This document shows positions 1-12,889 of a stretch of DNA of 64,000 nt, one piece after another. The position numbers and the translations under genes are program-made. The notes below the pieces were generated by a model, which was not told the origin of the DNA, did no database searches, and saw only the letters and a list, made by a program, of their open reading frames with translations. Position 1 is the first letter of the stretch, and every line of letters begins with the position of its first letter. Source of the stretch: Trematomus loennbergii (lineage: Eukaryota > Chordata > Actinopteri > Perciformes > Nototheniidae); the NCBI GenBank assembly GCA_012861695.1, contig JAAOOA010000012.1, positions 4,484,270-4,548,269 on the forward strand. Reading direction: 5' to 3'.

Positions 1-746
1 TTCCTCAGTAATAACAGTATGAAGCAGACACTCCCAGGGTATAAAGAACATTGTGTTCAGCTACCAGTCGTTCCTGTTTTTGTTTAGCATCGGGATGGAA
101 CATTAGTTGGTCTTATTTGCAAATACAGCGTTATGGCTGGAGCGATGCAAATATTGTGGCACGCGGGTCCCTTATTAAAGAGGCATGGTGTGTTAAACCC
201 AGCCTATGCTACACGGTATCAAAAAAGAGGTGGAATATTTTTAATCAAACCAACATCATGAATGTGTTATTTCCATGGCAACGTAGCCATTTAGAACAAA
301 TATTATGAATATTAATTATATACATTGCGATGTCTTACAATGAAATTGTAAGTTTTTACAGAACGTCATGTTTAAAAACCTCTTGAATGAACAAAAAGCG
401 ATGTGTAAAATAAACCTATAAAAAAGGAACCTATCAGAAATGTCTTTCCTCAAAATAACCCAATTCAATGTATCTATTGATACGTCATTTAGCGGGTTAT
501 TTGACAATGGGTGAGGAGCGACGCAGATGATGACAAAAGCCTCCACACGCTACACAGCATCATTGAGTAACCGTTGGCACGTTGATTAACGTTAGCTACA
601 GAGGATGTAGCTTAAACCAATTCAAAAATGCCCACACAAATTAGCCCGAACATAATTCTACAAACAGATATTAGGCAGTAATGAGATTACAGCAGTCAGC
701 CAGAGAGTTATACCCTGCTTATCTGGCAGGCTGGAGGCTTTCTTAC

Positions 747-870
747 CTTCAGAGGAGAAGAAAACCGGGTCAGTCGTGTCTCTACCAGAAATGACCGAGA
801 GTTACCTTTTCTGAAGAGCTAGAAACCCGGAACTACTACGTCATCTGATTCCATATTTCTGGACCAATCA
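747..870 (-). other. Possible first (noncoding) exon and promoter of a leftward gene
   Basis: On the minus strand a good donor (CTGAAG followed by gtaaga) sits at 747/746. Upstream of it lies a CCAAT motif on the plus strand at 864-868 (ggaccaatcagc) and a CRE-like tacgtcat near 837-844. This looks like a promoter plus a short untranslated first exon of a gene that continues beyond the left edge. No coding sequence can be seen, so the gene cannot be named. The call rests only on splice and promoter motifs. Confidence 0.3.
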
Positions 871-2290
871 GCAGCCGATGCAGATTTGCCCGGATAGGAA
901 AAAAGTGCTGCTCTTTCCTCGGATGTTCTGCCCGTCACGTAGTTGTGTCAATAATGTTATGGTATTTCTTCACTTTATACACCCATGAATTACATGCCCC
1001 CTCTTTTGTTTTTGATTAAAATATAGCAAAACACTGTAAAGAGAGGTATATATATATTTCAGTAGGTCATAAAAAAATATATATAATTTGAACACCTTAA
1101 TAATAACTTAAGACATAAAAAACGTCGAACATAGTCTCGACTAGTCTCAGTGAAGTGCACTGGAGAATCCAAATAGTTATTCTCTGAAATAAACGCATTT
1201 TCGTTCACATCAGAGATCTTCACATTACACGGTGTAAGTTACATATTGCGACATTTGTATCTCCAAAACCTTTCACGAAATGCAAGCAAATTGACAGACT
1301 TAGGCATTTTACCTTTTTTAAAACCAATATTATTTATATTATTTAGTACGTTCATTAGAAACTGTTGTTTTTAGCCTCTTTATAATTGTACAACAACACA
1401 TAGGGGCCCAGTATACTGCAATATGTATGCATAAAACCAGCTTCATCTCGATGTCGCCCTCAAGCGGTGGAAAATGAGAATAACTTATTCGTGGGGAACC
1501 TGAAACAAATTGAAAATGTAAATGTAAATTGCAAAATAGTTTTTATTTTATAGCACAACAGAATTGTCCCAACTAAACATTAACAACTAAAAGAAGCGGG
1601 ATTTTAAAATAACAAACTGTCTCCCTCATTTCCTATATACTGGGAGCCTTATGTACCTTATGTGGAGTTATTACAAGTTGTGTGTTACGTAATTGTGTTG
1701 TCTTAATTTTGTGTCAAACATATTTTTTAACAACAAAACATTTTAAATGCATTGCAGTGGACCTGTAGGAGGCAGTGTTGTCGAGTAGACGGGTGAGGTG
1801 GAGGTGCGCTTGTTTTGTTAACCAGAGACGCCCTTTATAGTTGAACCCGCTGTGAAAATGATGCAATTTCAATATTCACAATATAATATGCACCCAAAAT
1901 AAACGGCTGAACATAATTATTTTGAAGTGTATGCGGCGAATGAGTGACAGTGTTTACATTCTTAACAGTGTTAACATTTTTTACTTCAATGTTACCACCG
2001 CCCTCACGGACTGTCTCTTTATAGAAAAACGTTCGCACCCAAAGCCGTTGCACCACCACGTGTCTCATGGCTGTTGCACAAAACATCACGAGTGGCTGCT
2101 TCAGCTGTGTGTGTTACAAATACTGCACATGGTAGCGTTTGGTAGCTGCTTGTAGCGACGGACACCACCGGGCCCCCTACTCTGAACTTTTTGGAATTCT
2201 TTGTTTACAAGTTAAAGCACAACGTTTACTTTCATTTCTGCAAGTTGTAAAACAATTACAACTTTGAAGTCAGCGTTCAAGGCTGTGCGC
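871..2290. other. Intergenic sequence upstream of eif4ebp3l
   Basis: AT-rich sequence with no ORF that resembles a known protein. It presumably contains upstream regulatory DNA of the eif4ebp gene, but I recognise no discrete element before the TATA-like site at about 2297. Confidence 0.4.
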
Positions 2291-2295
2291 GAGCG

Positions 2296-2303
2296 TTATA
2301 TAG
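2296..2303 (+). promoter_or_regulatory. TATA-like element upstream of eif4ebp3l
   Basis: The motif ttatatag lies about 75 bases before the ATG at 2375. If used, transcription would begin near 2325-2335 and give a 5' UTR of roughly 45 nt. Only the motif and spacing support this. Confidence 0.3.
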
Positions 2304-2374
2304 CGAGTTTGAGGACTTTGACAAACAGTTGTATCTTGTCCCACTCCGCCTGCAGCAGCCACGCAGAAGCTATC

Positions 2375-2507
2375 ATGTCGACCGGCTCAAATGAAGTTAA
2401 AAGCTGCCCCATCCCCACCAGGGTGCTCACCCTGAAGGACTGGTCCCAGCTACCCGACCTTTACAGCCAGACACCCGGGGGCACCCTGTTCTCCACCACG
2501 CCTGGAG
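2375..2507 (+). CDS. eif4ebp3l: eif4ebp3l exon 1 (coding part)
   Basis: Starts at the ATG of [14 protein letters not shown] and ends inside the Gly45 codon (GGA G before gtaaga). It encodes residues 1-44 plus one base (phase 1), including the first TPGG site. An upstream in-frame ATG at 2264 would add residues unlike any 4E-BP, so the 2375 ATG is chosen. Confidence 0.88.
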
Positions 2508-5500
2508 GTAAGACTCGCGGAGTGCAAGGCTTTCTCTCAAGGGTTCACCCAGGCTACTGTTGTTTTCGGAAATTAGTTTTCACCACGGAACTTTCCAGAA
2601 AAAGTTAGCTAAAAAAAAGTGTGTGAATTCGTGCAAATAGACACAACCCAACGACAAGAAGCTGCAAACGGTACAAGAGTGATTGAAACGCGTGTCAAAG
2701 TGATTGTCTAACTATAATTTACCAATGACAGGATATAAGTTGTATACAAATGTCGCGTAGCTCACATTCTGCACGGTGACAGTTGGCTGCAGCTCTCATG
2801 TTGTCAACAAGCTAACTGTCATTTGAGGACTTTTTGCAATGCTTTTTGATGGAAATGCACATACACTTAGTGTTGAGCTAAAGAGTTTTTTTTATATAAT
2901 AACGTTTTAAACTGCAATAATAATAATAATACATTACATTTATATAGCGATTTCCTGGTGGTCAAAGCGCTTTACAAGCAAGTAAATACAATGTAAAATA
3001 CTACACAATAACAGATATGTCTAGTATGTTTTCTAATGGCAGCTTGAACCTTGACATGACAAAAACAAACAGGCATTGAGGGCAGAACAGTCACTTCTTG
3101 CTGGATCGAAAACACACACACGTAAGTCTAAAGACAACATAGCTGTCTAACCATGACTTGTGATTTAAAGAGGGTGTGTTTGTGTTCAGTGATTGGCCCC
3201 TGCCATGGTGGAGGAGGTGGAGGCCGTCCTATCCCCTCTGCTGTCTGCTTTGCATTTCAGGAACTGTAGAGAACATTCTGTACAAGAGGAGGCGGTGGAA
3301 GGGGGGGGCAAAGGAAATGTCTAATACATGGGGACTATGACAAGTGTAAATAAATACCGTTTCAATGTGTGCCCAACATTGATCACTATGGTAAACATTG
3401 CACAACAACTTGCAACTCAGTTTTGACTTGTTCCTCTTTATGTGCAAGACATGTCCCTATAGTGGGGTCCTGCCATGTGTGCTAGCCCGGACCCTCTTTT
3501 ACATAACCCACTCTAAAGCTTTAAATGCATTGCTAGCCTATAGCTTGCATTCCAGCCTCTTTCCTCGCCCCAGTTCTCCCTCCGCTTTCCTTTGTCCTGG
3601 AAGAGCTGCTCACCACAGTTATTACATAACTTGTTTTTCCTCGTGTCGAGGTTGAGCTAGTTCAAACTCTAATAAAGAAGCAGCAGTCCCCTCCTTGACT
3701 CGAGTCACATCCTGGTCAAAGTTATCACAACACACCATTTATGAGGCTGTTTTTTTTCAAGTGGTGACACACATGAGAGTTGCAGCACTGTTTGTGTGGA
3801 GATTAATACGTGGCACAGCTGTGAGGAAAAACTTGAAAAGCAGTTCCTGGATGCAGACCTAAACATATCGCATCTGCCAATCGAGTTTCCCCAGTTAAAG
3901 GACAAACATGTGGTTTTAATCTCAAGGCCTCTCCTTGAAAGAGAGAAGGTTTGTACTCTGATTTCCTAGAACTCATAGCAGCCCTCCCCTCTGCACCGCA
4001 AACAGAATCCTACTGAAACCCCCTCCTGTAGAGGATACTGATACAACACTCCCCAGATGTACACCATGCCATGATGCACTTGTAAGAATAATCATAAATT
4101 AGATACTCCAGCAGTTGGTATGCTTTATATTTGTTTACCAGGACAAATACAATATTTTCTTTCTTTTATTCTCTCATAAACACAGGTACACGCATCATCT
4201 ACGACAGGAAGTTCTTAATGGATTGTCGAAACTCTCCTATCGCCCGGACCCCCCCATGCTGTCTGCCCCAGATCCCCGGGGTAACAGTACCTGCTTCACA
4301 CCCCATGGGGAAACTGCAGGATCTCAAGAGAGGAGGAGGAAGAAGAAGAGAAAGACATTGCAGGTAAACTATTTAGCGCTTGCTTTTTATGAGTGGACTT
4401 AACCAGTAAACAAACACACAGTTCAGTCCATGTCTATATATCTTTAATTCATTTGTGGTTTTATGAAATCAAAATAATTAATATGAAAGAGGTGAACAAC
4501 ACATATCAATTCCCGATGCATAGAAGGATTTTACAGATGTGTTGGGCTGCAGGAATTGGGGCAAAAATAAATAATTGCGGTTATTACGATTTAAAAGCGA
4601 TTGTTCATTTTGCATCATTATTGAAAAATATATTAAATGATCAAGAGGCTCGTCACCAGACATACGTTTGGTTCAGTCTGTAGTAGGGCTGCTCGAGTAT
4701 GGCAAAAATCATAATCACGATTTATTTTTGGTCAATATTGATATCACGATTATTAAATACAATTATTCATTGACTTTGAAAACATCAGTTTATTGAACTT
4801 TAAAAAAACAATCATTTGAACAGTATGTTTTTAACAGTTGATTACCCTGAACTTTAAGTATAATTCAACTGAAAAACCAAAAAAAATAAATAATAATTAT
4901 ACATTATATCTACATTTAAATAAATAATATCAAAATACCAATAAAGATCAACAAATATTTTTGGAGCGCACTTCCACAACCTACTAAACATATATAAATA
5001 TGATAACTAATGTCACTCACAACCTGTAATGTTTAATTATACTGCTACACGCAGTACTCTTAATTTGGTAACCCCTTATCCGGAAACAGGAAGTAGCTAA
5101 GAGGCTCCGGCTTGACGAGTTAGTAAAAGTTGACTGTACGCTAGAGACCGGAGGATAAAGACACGGCAACTAAAGCTTCCCTTGTAACGTGTTTTATATG
5201 GATTTATTAAACAGACTGCAAGTCACAACACAACCTGGCTGAGAGGGCTTTTAGGGAGGGGCGAAAGCGCACGCGTGGGCAGGATGTATAACGCAAGACA
5301 AATTGAGAGCATCTTTGCGAAAGGGAATGCAGCAAAATAGTCGTCTTATTTTAGAGATTAAAATACGATTAATTGCACAGCCCTAGTCTATAGGCTGGGA
5401 TATCTCTGCAGCTCCACAGTACTTAATTCATAATAATATATAAACATGTATTTAGCATTTAACAAATATTGTGCTTCCTGTGATTTGAATATAGATCCAT

Positions 5501-6696
5501 AGTGCAACTAAGATAGAATTTCAATGAACTGTGCAGCCCTGTTTTCATGAACTTGCTAAGTTTTTTCTTGTAGATACTAACTGAATGTTATGTCGTCATG
5601 AGTATCAAACATGTACTGCAGTTAGGTGCAGCATGTGTCCCAGCAATATCATGGCTGCATTTGCTTGCAGCACAACTGTGTTGAAGGTCGGGGCAGGAGT
5701 GCTCAGTCATTATCGCCACGGCCCACGTGTTAGTTCAGTCTTTCAGGGAATTCAACTCCATCGGTATTACCATGCTTTGGAAACTAGGCTAGTGACTTAT
5801 TACGCAATAATCACAAAACGCAGCTATCACCATCAGATATCCTTTAGTTGTCCCACTTTGGATACATTACTTTGTTACAGCAAAGAAACAGAGCAGATAA
5901 AATGCATAAATAAAAGGGTAGACTAACATAATAAAAGGCAAGCACATGTTAATAAACCCAAACACTTAAGAACACTTAAGAACAAGGTAAACAAATGACA
6001 GTAACAACACATTTAAAGTGAACAAATAAAAGAATTGTAGTGCCAGTCATAAGTTGAAATGCAAATAAAGTGTCTATTGCACAACATTCTTGTTTCAGTC
6101 TGAAGATGCTAAGCAACAGTCTGTAATATCAATAATAGGAAAAATAATATATATATTTAAGAACGTTTCTCTACATTTTAGGGTCCTACTGTCAGTTGTT
6201 AATTTGTTGGTGAGGGGTGACGATATTACTGTATATTTAGTAAATGTGTTTTTTTCCTGGTTGTGTGAGAGGACACCTCATTTCGGCAGTGTTTACCAAA
6301 GGTTCGGGTTCATGAGCAAGTTGAGACGGATATTTATATTTGAGGAGAATACATCAAACTGTCACCCTCCATTCCTCGTGTCAACCAGAGACCACAGGGA
6401 TTAGATTTGACCCTTGCCTATTGTGTTCCTCTCTTGGCTGGTAAACAAACAGGACACGTAGTCTGGATTCCCAGCTGCACCCATTCAGTCCACTGTTTTG
6501 TTTTGTTTATCTCACCAGTTATGAAAGCATCGATAAGGTCTGTACTTTGTCGTCTTCTCTCCAGGTCCGTTAAGGCGTGGCTGTGCTTTGGCTGTGAACA
6601 CATGTTAACTGTCAGCTGATTGTCAAATACCTCCTTAACCGTTTCTCCTCTTCCTTCTCCTCCACAGATGACAACCAGTTTGAGATGGACATCTGA
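2375..6696 (+). CDS. eif4ebp3l: eIF4E-binding protein 3-like (4E-BP), three exons, frame-breaking length in exon 2
   Basis: 4E-BPs bind the cap-binding protein eIF4E and block eIF4G recruitment until mTORC1 phosphorylates them. Coding exons are 2375-2507, 4186-4363 and 6668-6696. Visible features in order: two TPGG phosphosites at Thr33 and Thr42, the eIF4E-binding motif YDRKFLM at residues 50-56, SP/TP sites at Ser61 and Thr66, the [12 protein letters not shown] block, an acidic linker, and the TOS motif FEMDI at the C-terminus. The CPIP N-terminus and the CCLPQIPGV block fit the 4E-BP3 group better than 4E-BP1. Exon 2 is 178 nt, whereas the family's phase needs a multiple of three. Read literally, the frame leaves the acidic linker and stops at the start of exon 3 without FEMDI. 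An assembly indel is the likeliest cause. Introns contain a hAT element and short repeats. Confidence 0.88.
2508..4185 (+). other. eif4ebp3l intron 1
   Basis: GT-AG intron (gtaaga ... cacag). It holds a short dispersed-repeat fragment near 2930-2995 and otherwise nothing I recognise. The small ORFs in it have no family features. Confidence 0.7.
2925..2995. repeat. Short dispersed-repeat fragment
   Basis: The stretch from the AAT run through 'acatttatatagcg' to 'caaagcgctttacaa' has the wording of a common teleost dispersed repeat tail. Recognised by pattern only; the family is not assigned. Confidence 0.4.
4186..4363 (+). CDS. eif4ebp3l: eif4ebp3l exon 2 (eIF4E-binding motif; frame broken near its end)
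   Basis: Acceptor cacag, then GT completing Gly45. It encodes the eIF4E-binding motif, the SPIARTPP block and the acidic linker, and ends GCAG before gtaaac. After KLQDLK at about 4329 the literal frame gives [11 protein letters not shown]. The frame shifted by one base gives a run of Glu then KDIA, which joins exon 3 correctly. Length is 178 nt rather than 177 or 180, so one base is extra or two are missing within the AAGAGAGGAGG stretch around 4325-4338. Confidence 0.85.
4684..5385. mobile_element. Non-autonomous hAT-type element in eif4ebp3l intron 2
   Basis: The termini are inverted (TAGGGCTG at the left, CAGCCCTA at the right). They are flanked by an 8-bp target duplication with one mismatch, GTCTGTAG at 4676-4683 and GTCTATAG at 5386-5393. 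An 8-bp duplication and such short termini are hallmarks of the hAT superfamily. No transposase is present in the 702 bp. The interior is AT-rich apart from a GC-richer block around 5070-5330. Confidence 0.72.
6668..6696 (+). CDS. eif4ebp3l: eif4ebp3l exon 3 (TOS motif and stop)
   Basis: Acceptor cctccacag, then codons giving DDNQFEMDI and TGA once the first codon is completed by the last G of exon 2. FEMDI is the TOS motif through which Raptor/mTORC1 recognises 4E-BPs. In the literal exon 2 frame this exon would be read as a stop after one codon. Confidence 0.85.
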
Positions 6697-7230
6697 GCTC
6701 CATTATTACCTCCTGTGGAGAGTTATTAGTTAAAACACCTCCAAGGTCATTAATGACTGTCATGCATTACATATAAAGCTTTTTTTCACCTTTTTTTAAA
6801 CGCCTTTGTGAGGAACCAAAAAGAAAAGTTCAACTATAGGGTGTTTTGAACCCTAAAAAAAGCAAAGAAATGCTATTTAACGGGCTGATTGGTTGCTCAC
6901 TCACCTCAGAGCTGCAGCAGGATTGAATAAAATCCATTTGATTTCACTTTTTTTAAATCTTTTGTAAATAACATTGTACAATGTAGCCTATTTTTTAAGT
7001 TGGGGGAATATGAGATGATTACATTAAGAGATGTAGAGTTTTTCACTGCAGGCATCAGTTTTTTTGTTGTATTTCTCCCAAACGGATGGCTTACTTTCTT
7101 TGTGATGGGCAAGCAAGTGTCTCCTAATATCGGGGGGGGTCAGGGCCTACTGAAAATCAGCTCTACTCTGTATTGTACAGAGGAAAAGCTGAAATGTGAA
7201 TAATTTCAAATAAAGGCTATTCAGACCTAT
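6697..7230 (+). other. eif4ebp3l 3' UTR with poly(A) signal
   Basis: The AT-rich 3' untranslated region ends with an AATAAA signal at 7209-7214. The exact cleavage site is not visible. Confidence 0.6.
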
Positions 7231-10200
7231 CAAACTGCTTGTGTGGGTTATTTTTATTAAACGTATATTGTCCTGTGAATCTATTATGTAAACTGAATAA
7301 AAAATGTATATTATGCAACGGCCCTTTTTTCACACATTTTTTACTTAATTTTAAGTTTAAATGTTTTTCCCGAACTGGCCCTTGAAGCTCAATGCTTTTA
7401 TTACAGCACACTGAGTCAATCTGTGGTCTGTTAAGGTCTGCCGATATTTCAATAAGAGCTTGTCTTGTGTAATGGAAAAACATGTGGCCCCAGAAACCTG
7501 TTGAGAGTTAACCAGTTGCATAAGGCCTCACATATAGAATGGTATGTTTTTGTGCACTGGAGTCAACTCCCCTCACTTAGCCCCTCTGTCATGGATTGGT
7601 TAAGTAGTTAAGCTTCAGGCTAAGTTATTGGCATTTAAGTCAAACATAAGCATAATCTTTGTTGCTTGAGATGCCACAGTCTGAAATATCTAAAGAAATA
7701 GGTCTGATGACTAATTAACCACAAATGATTCTTATACGGGATGATGCAATATGCCAGTATCAACTATAACTGAAATAAATATTGATATTTAAAGAATACT
7801 AATATGATTATACTGACCATGTGATTTTCTTTTGTTCATCAGTTCATACTGATGCCTAGATGTCAAATTATTATATTTTGTGATTTAGTAGTTATGTTTA
7901 CATACTCCACCTACCTATGAGTTTTTAACCTTGAATATTTATTGAGTTTTAGTTGTATACAACCCTGAGTACTGCACCCATATGTTGAGTCACAATAAAC
8001 AAAAAGAAATAAATGTACTGATAACATTCATGCCATTTTCTGGATCAAACACATTATTCTTAATTCTTTTGGCAACAATAATCATGTAGTGAAAATCTGA
8101 TATAGCAACAATCCACATTATAAATGTTGCTGTAGATGCGCTGAGGTGAGCCAAGAGCACACTTTTCATATGTAGTTCCTTGACAGATGTTTCAGTCACT
8201 CTGGAAACAAATGTAAAACTTATATAGTCATGATACCTTCGTACAGTATTAGAATCAAAGTGCACCATTAGCATACAGTGCTGAGAGGCTGAAGGCTATC
8301 TCCAGACCCCTGAACTGTTATGTATTCATCCTCTTGACCAGGGTCAGGGCTTGGTGCGTCTGTTTGTTTTCAGACGCTGATTTGTAGATTAGGCCGTCTG
8401 ACTAGGAGATGGCCTTTAGGAATTAGGTCAGCTGCAGCTCCAAAGGCCAGGCATATTGAAACCACTCTGCAATGTGAGGAGGGGGGGGACACACCTGCTG
8501 GTTTTCAACAAGGCAGTTATCTCAGATATTTAATCGTGAATTAGTACGTGTTAACTTGAGTAAAATAAATGGCATCAATATTTGTTTCAACACTTGGAAA
8601 GCTATTGCTGATGTCAAGGTAAATACAAATAAGCAGGTCTCTATGCGTCATATGTAGGTTAGTGATGTAGGTCTGCTCAGCTGGTCAGATCCCACGGCCT
8701 TGCACTCGTCTGGCTTCAACCTTGCATTCCATCAACGTTAACTACCGACTTTAGGGCGGGAAGCTCAGAATTACATGATTTCACTCATTATCTCGGAGCA
8801 GGGTCAAACATGTGCTCAGTATTTGACTAACCACATTTCATCAAATAAGATCTCACAATGTAAACTGGGTGTCCTCCAAATGTTACTGTGCCCTAAATCA
8901 AATTCTGGACCCAGACAGACCAGGTGATAAGATAGCCTTTTGCACAAAGTCAGGGTTATACGTTATCACTTGGCTGCCTTCTAAAATGTGCATATTTCCT
9001 TTCGGTATAGGGGGTTATTTTATATTGGAAATGATAATCCAGTGTTTTGGTTGGCACTAAGAGAGAAGAGGGTATGAGTCTTTTGTTCCACATGCACACA
9101 AACCGGTACACCTATATGTTATTATGCCATGTGGCCTACTATCCTGCGATGGGCACCAATGTGCATTTGGTTTGTCAGTTTTGGGAGCACAGCCAATTGT
9201 TGGTGGCTTTATCATGCTTGCAGCTACATCACATAAATACCTTTTATAAGTAGCATCTGAAGACCAGGGTGGAGTTTAGTTTAGTTTTCTGGTCAAACGG
9301 TTAGATAGAACGACTGCAGTGATGTTTTGACCCTGTATGGACTATTTCACTCTGGCAGAAAGTGTGTTAGTGGGACAGTGATTCAATTCTTTAAGCATCA
9401 GTTTTGGGTTTGATACCTCCACCCTTAGGCAGCCCTAACTATTCCTTGAAGTGAGCCTTTTTTTTAGCGGAACCTTTGGATACTACTTCGATTTAGTGCT
9501 TAGGGTAATTCCAGCTCTGTGTGTTAAGCAGCTGATGCCTGGGCTCCACTTTGTTACAGCCCTGCAGATTTATGTACAACATAACAAGAAACTGAGAAAC
9601 AAACATGGAGGTCAGTAATCAGTCATGTATGGGTGTGTGGAAATGTGCAGCTAACACAACCAAAACAGCAGATGTGTCCAAAAAAAGAGCTCTGGGGAAG
9701 GCAGTGACCTTTATACGGTATATTCTGAAACACCCCACGCGCAGGTGTGGCTCACCTGAGAACTGAGAACTCGATATAGCTATATATTTTGTATTGTATT
9801 ATGAATGGACCTAGGGCTGTCTCATTATCAGATTTTCATTACATGATTATTGTGGACACAAAATTCACAACTATAATATTATTTGGATAGAATGCAAGAC
9901 AAAAAAACAGCCACCAAGGACAGAAAACAGAGACCCCTAGTGGAGTAGAGGGGACGTCTCCCCCTCCCCATGGGAAGAACAAAGCTATATCAACATACAA
10001 TAAGCAACTACATGGCATACATCTTAAAGAATAATGTTTCATTTAATAATTCATGTGTTAACAGTAAATGTTCTCGTATTGGTTTCTCATACTCTGAGTT
10101 AAGAATGTCCACCTCTGCAGCCGTTACATACACCAAAGTTTCCAGTCCATTTATATTTATATTTAAATATTTTACAGAGGAGTTTGTTTGAATACCATTC

Positions 10201-11817
10201 ATAGGCATAGCCTGTATACATTACATTTGAAACCAAAAAACACAAATATTTTTGTTTACGACAGGATTTGCTTATATGTAGTGACACAAAAATATTTTCT
10301 CCCTTTAAAAACCTTTCAATTTTATATGTCAAAAATGTAAATAGAATTGTGAACATGACGTCATCCATTGCTCGGATTTCAGTTTTTGTAATGTGGGCGA
10401 GTTAGCACATATTTAATACATTTCAGAAAACTTGTATTTCACATTAAAAAAATCTGAATGTAAGTAATCAACTGGTCGGGTTTCATGGTGATATCTATAA
10501 GTAACAATTTCACACTGTAGTGTCTCCCCTATGTTTTTTCACTTTGGACAAAACCTACCAATGTCTTCATGCAAAATATGCATTTATTTTCCATTTGCAC
10601 GATATCATGGTGAAAACATGGCCACTTAAATATGAAGTAAACCTCATGTCAACTATGATCTCATGGCATGCAGTAGCTGGCCCTTGGTTATTTGTTAATA
10701 ATTACAAACTGATAACTGGGATTACGTCAAGCAACCTTTTCCACTGCTGTAATCTGTTGCTCAGTGGGAGAAACTCACTGGCATGTTTATCACTGGACAT
10801 GTGACAGTGAAACATAAGGCTGTCAGTAAGTCAGTGCACAAGGTATCCATCACCGAGCAAGGGCAAAAGAGTGTGTCAAAATGCGAGTGACAAGACTTAT
10901 TCTGCTGTTTAGAAATGCGATCAATTCTACATGACAACATAATGTCATATATTTCAGTAGTAAATAAAGTCATAATAAAAAAAAATTATGTAATTGCATC
11001 ACACATCGCATTTAATCCAAATTGTGACAAAAAGTGTGTAAACCTGTCATAATGTCTTTATTTTTTCTGATTTAAAATGCTTCATCTTGGCTTGTAGAGA
11101 ACATGTTTAATGTTTGTTTGCCATTCATTCAGTTGTTTTTCCTTCGCATCAACCTTGTAGCAATGTAAACAACCCTCCTCCACTTTCCCTCTGAGTTTCA
11201 ATGAACTCTGGTGATCTTGCTCCATTGCCCTTTCCCAAACTATTTCCCCTCTCCACCTCCTCCCCCTTGCCCCGAAAGAGGGTTGGGTAGAGTCCGGCTC
11301 TATTTCTGTCAGCTGCTCCTGCTGGAGCCCTTGGTAAAGGCTTGGGCTGTATCGTCGGGCAACCATGAAAACAGACACTCGGACACACGCCAAATCTATA
11401 ACATGACAGAACAGGGACCTAGGTTTGGAACACACATACAAACCAACATCTACTTAAACATTTATATTAAAGGCCCACAGTTGCTTTTTTTGAGTATATT
11501 GTATTTATTTCCTAAAGTTGTTTCACTCTATTAACTGCTTGTGTCTCAGATTAATTTTCACTTTGTTGGATTACAAGTAGGCTATATTTCATATTACTGG
11601 TTTAATCCGTTGAATTCCTCTATTAAGATTTTCACAAAGGGACTATTTACATTTTTCAAAGTGAAGATAAAGACAACAAACTATTTTCCTCATAGCTTAC
11701 AGCTAAGTCTACGCAAACCTTGCTTTCTATACATCATTTCTATTGACAAGCAATACTGTATGGCTCACACAAAGCTCATGATTCCTCTGCTATTTATCAA
11801 AGAATCACATGTGGATG
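7231..11817. other. Intergenic sequence, no gene seen
   Basis: About 4.6 kb between eif4ebp3l and the repeat-rich interval. All open frames are short and lack family motifs, splice context or codon conservation. No RNA gene was recognised. Confidence 0.5.
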
Positions 11818-12265
11818 GAATAAGTATTCAGATCTTTAATTAAGTAAAAGAAAAAAAGAAGAACAAGTCTAAAAATACTAGATGGTGTGTAAAAGTCCTT
11901 AATTCCAACTGTTACTTAAGTTAAAGTACAGAAATATTTTCTTTACAAGTAATGGTAAAGGTATTTCTTCTCCTTTCACAATGTTATTATTATACTTTTA
12001 GGGGTTGTTGTTTTAACAAAGGCTACCACTGGAGTTTAGTTGGGTAGTACTGCAACATATTTAATCATTTACCTTTTTTACTTAAAATTAACCAATAACT
12101 TAAATTGTCAAATGAATGTAGTGAAGTAACAAGTACAATATTTGCCTCTGAGTCGTAGTTAAGTATAAATTACCTATCATGGAAATACCAATATGTACAA
12201 GTTTGTCAAAATGTTACTTAAGAACAGTACTTGAGTAAATGTACTTAATTAATTTCCACAAGTAT
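11818..12265. repeat. Teleost dispersed repeat (hAT-like MITE family)
   Basis: It contains the characteristic phrases 'gttacttaagttaaagta', 'tgtagtgaagtaacaagta' and 'cagtacttgagtaaatg'. These recur across teleost genomes in a non-autonomous DNA-transposon family. The boundaries are approximate and no target duplication was found. Confidence 0.5.
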
Positions 12266-12364
12266 GCCTTCCAAACAGTCTCAGTCTTTGGACAGCTGCT
12301 GCCAGACTATTGCTTAACATGTCTCCTTCCACCAATATGTTTTCCATGCATGACTTTGTACTGG

Positions 12365-12430
12365 CATTATTACATTACATTACATTGCATTTAGCTGATG
12401 CTTTTATCCAAAGCGACTTACAATAAGTGC
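12365..12430. repeat. Short dispersed-repeat tail
   Basis: A tandem 'acatt' run followed by 'ttttatccaaagcgactta' matches a very common teleost repeat end. It is a fragment only. Confidence 0.45.
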
Positions 12431-12889
12431 ATTCGACCAAGAAGATACTGGCTGTAAATATAGCTTAGCCTGCATATGTCAAAGGTCAGGTCCTTGTTTT
12501 CTCTGGGAGCATCACTAATCTCCAACTCTGTCTGTTGTTATAGGCCACCATGTTGTACAAACTTCATTGTGCAAGCTCCTATCACATGTTGCTACACTGT
12601 GAGGTATCACCTTGCGGACAGGGAGCGTTTACTTTTAGGTCTCACTGTCAGTGGCAGCTGTCAGGCTGGCTGGCTGCCGGCATGCTTTTATTTTCATACA
12701 GTACTCATGTAGTGTCATGTCTGATGGAGGAACTGAGATGATGTTTCACAACCCTAACCCCCTCGAAGAGGAATGCATGGGTGTGTTTATCAGCAGCCAT
12801 GGTTAAAGATACTTTACAGATTATTAATATATATCTTAACAGAAAACAAACAATACTTCGCTATAGATTAACTACCAAACGGTAAATGT

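Noticed and set aside
4535..5545. A larger hAT element enclosing the one at 4684-5385
   Set aside because: Possible ends gggctgc (near 4544) and gcagccc (near 5533) exist, but no matching 8-bp duplication was found.
11082..11441. Minus-strand ORF of 119 codons
   Set aside because: No recognisable domain, signal peptide or splice context, and it lies in intergenic DNA.
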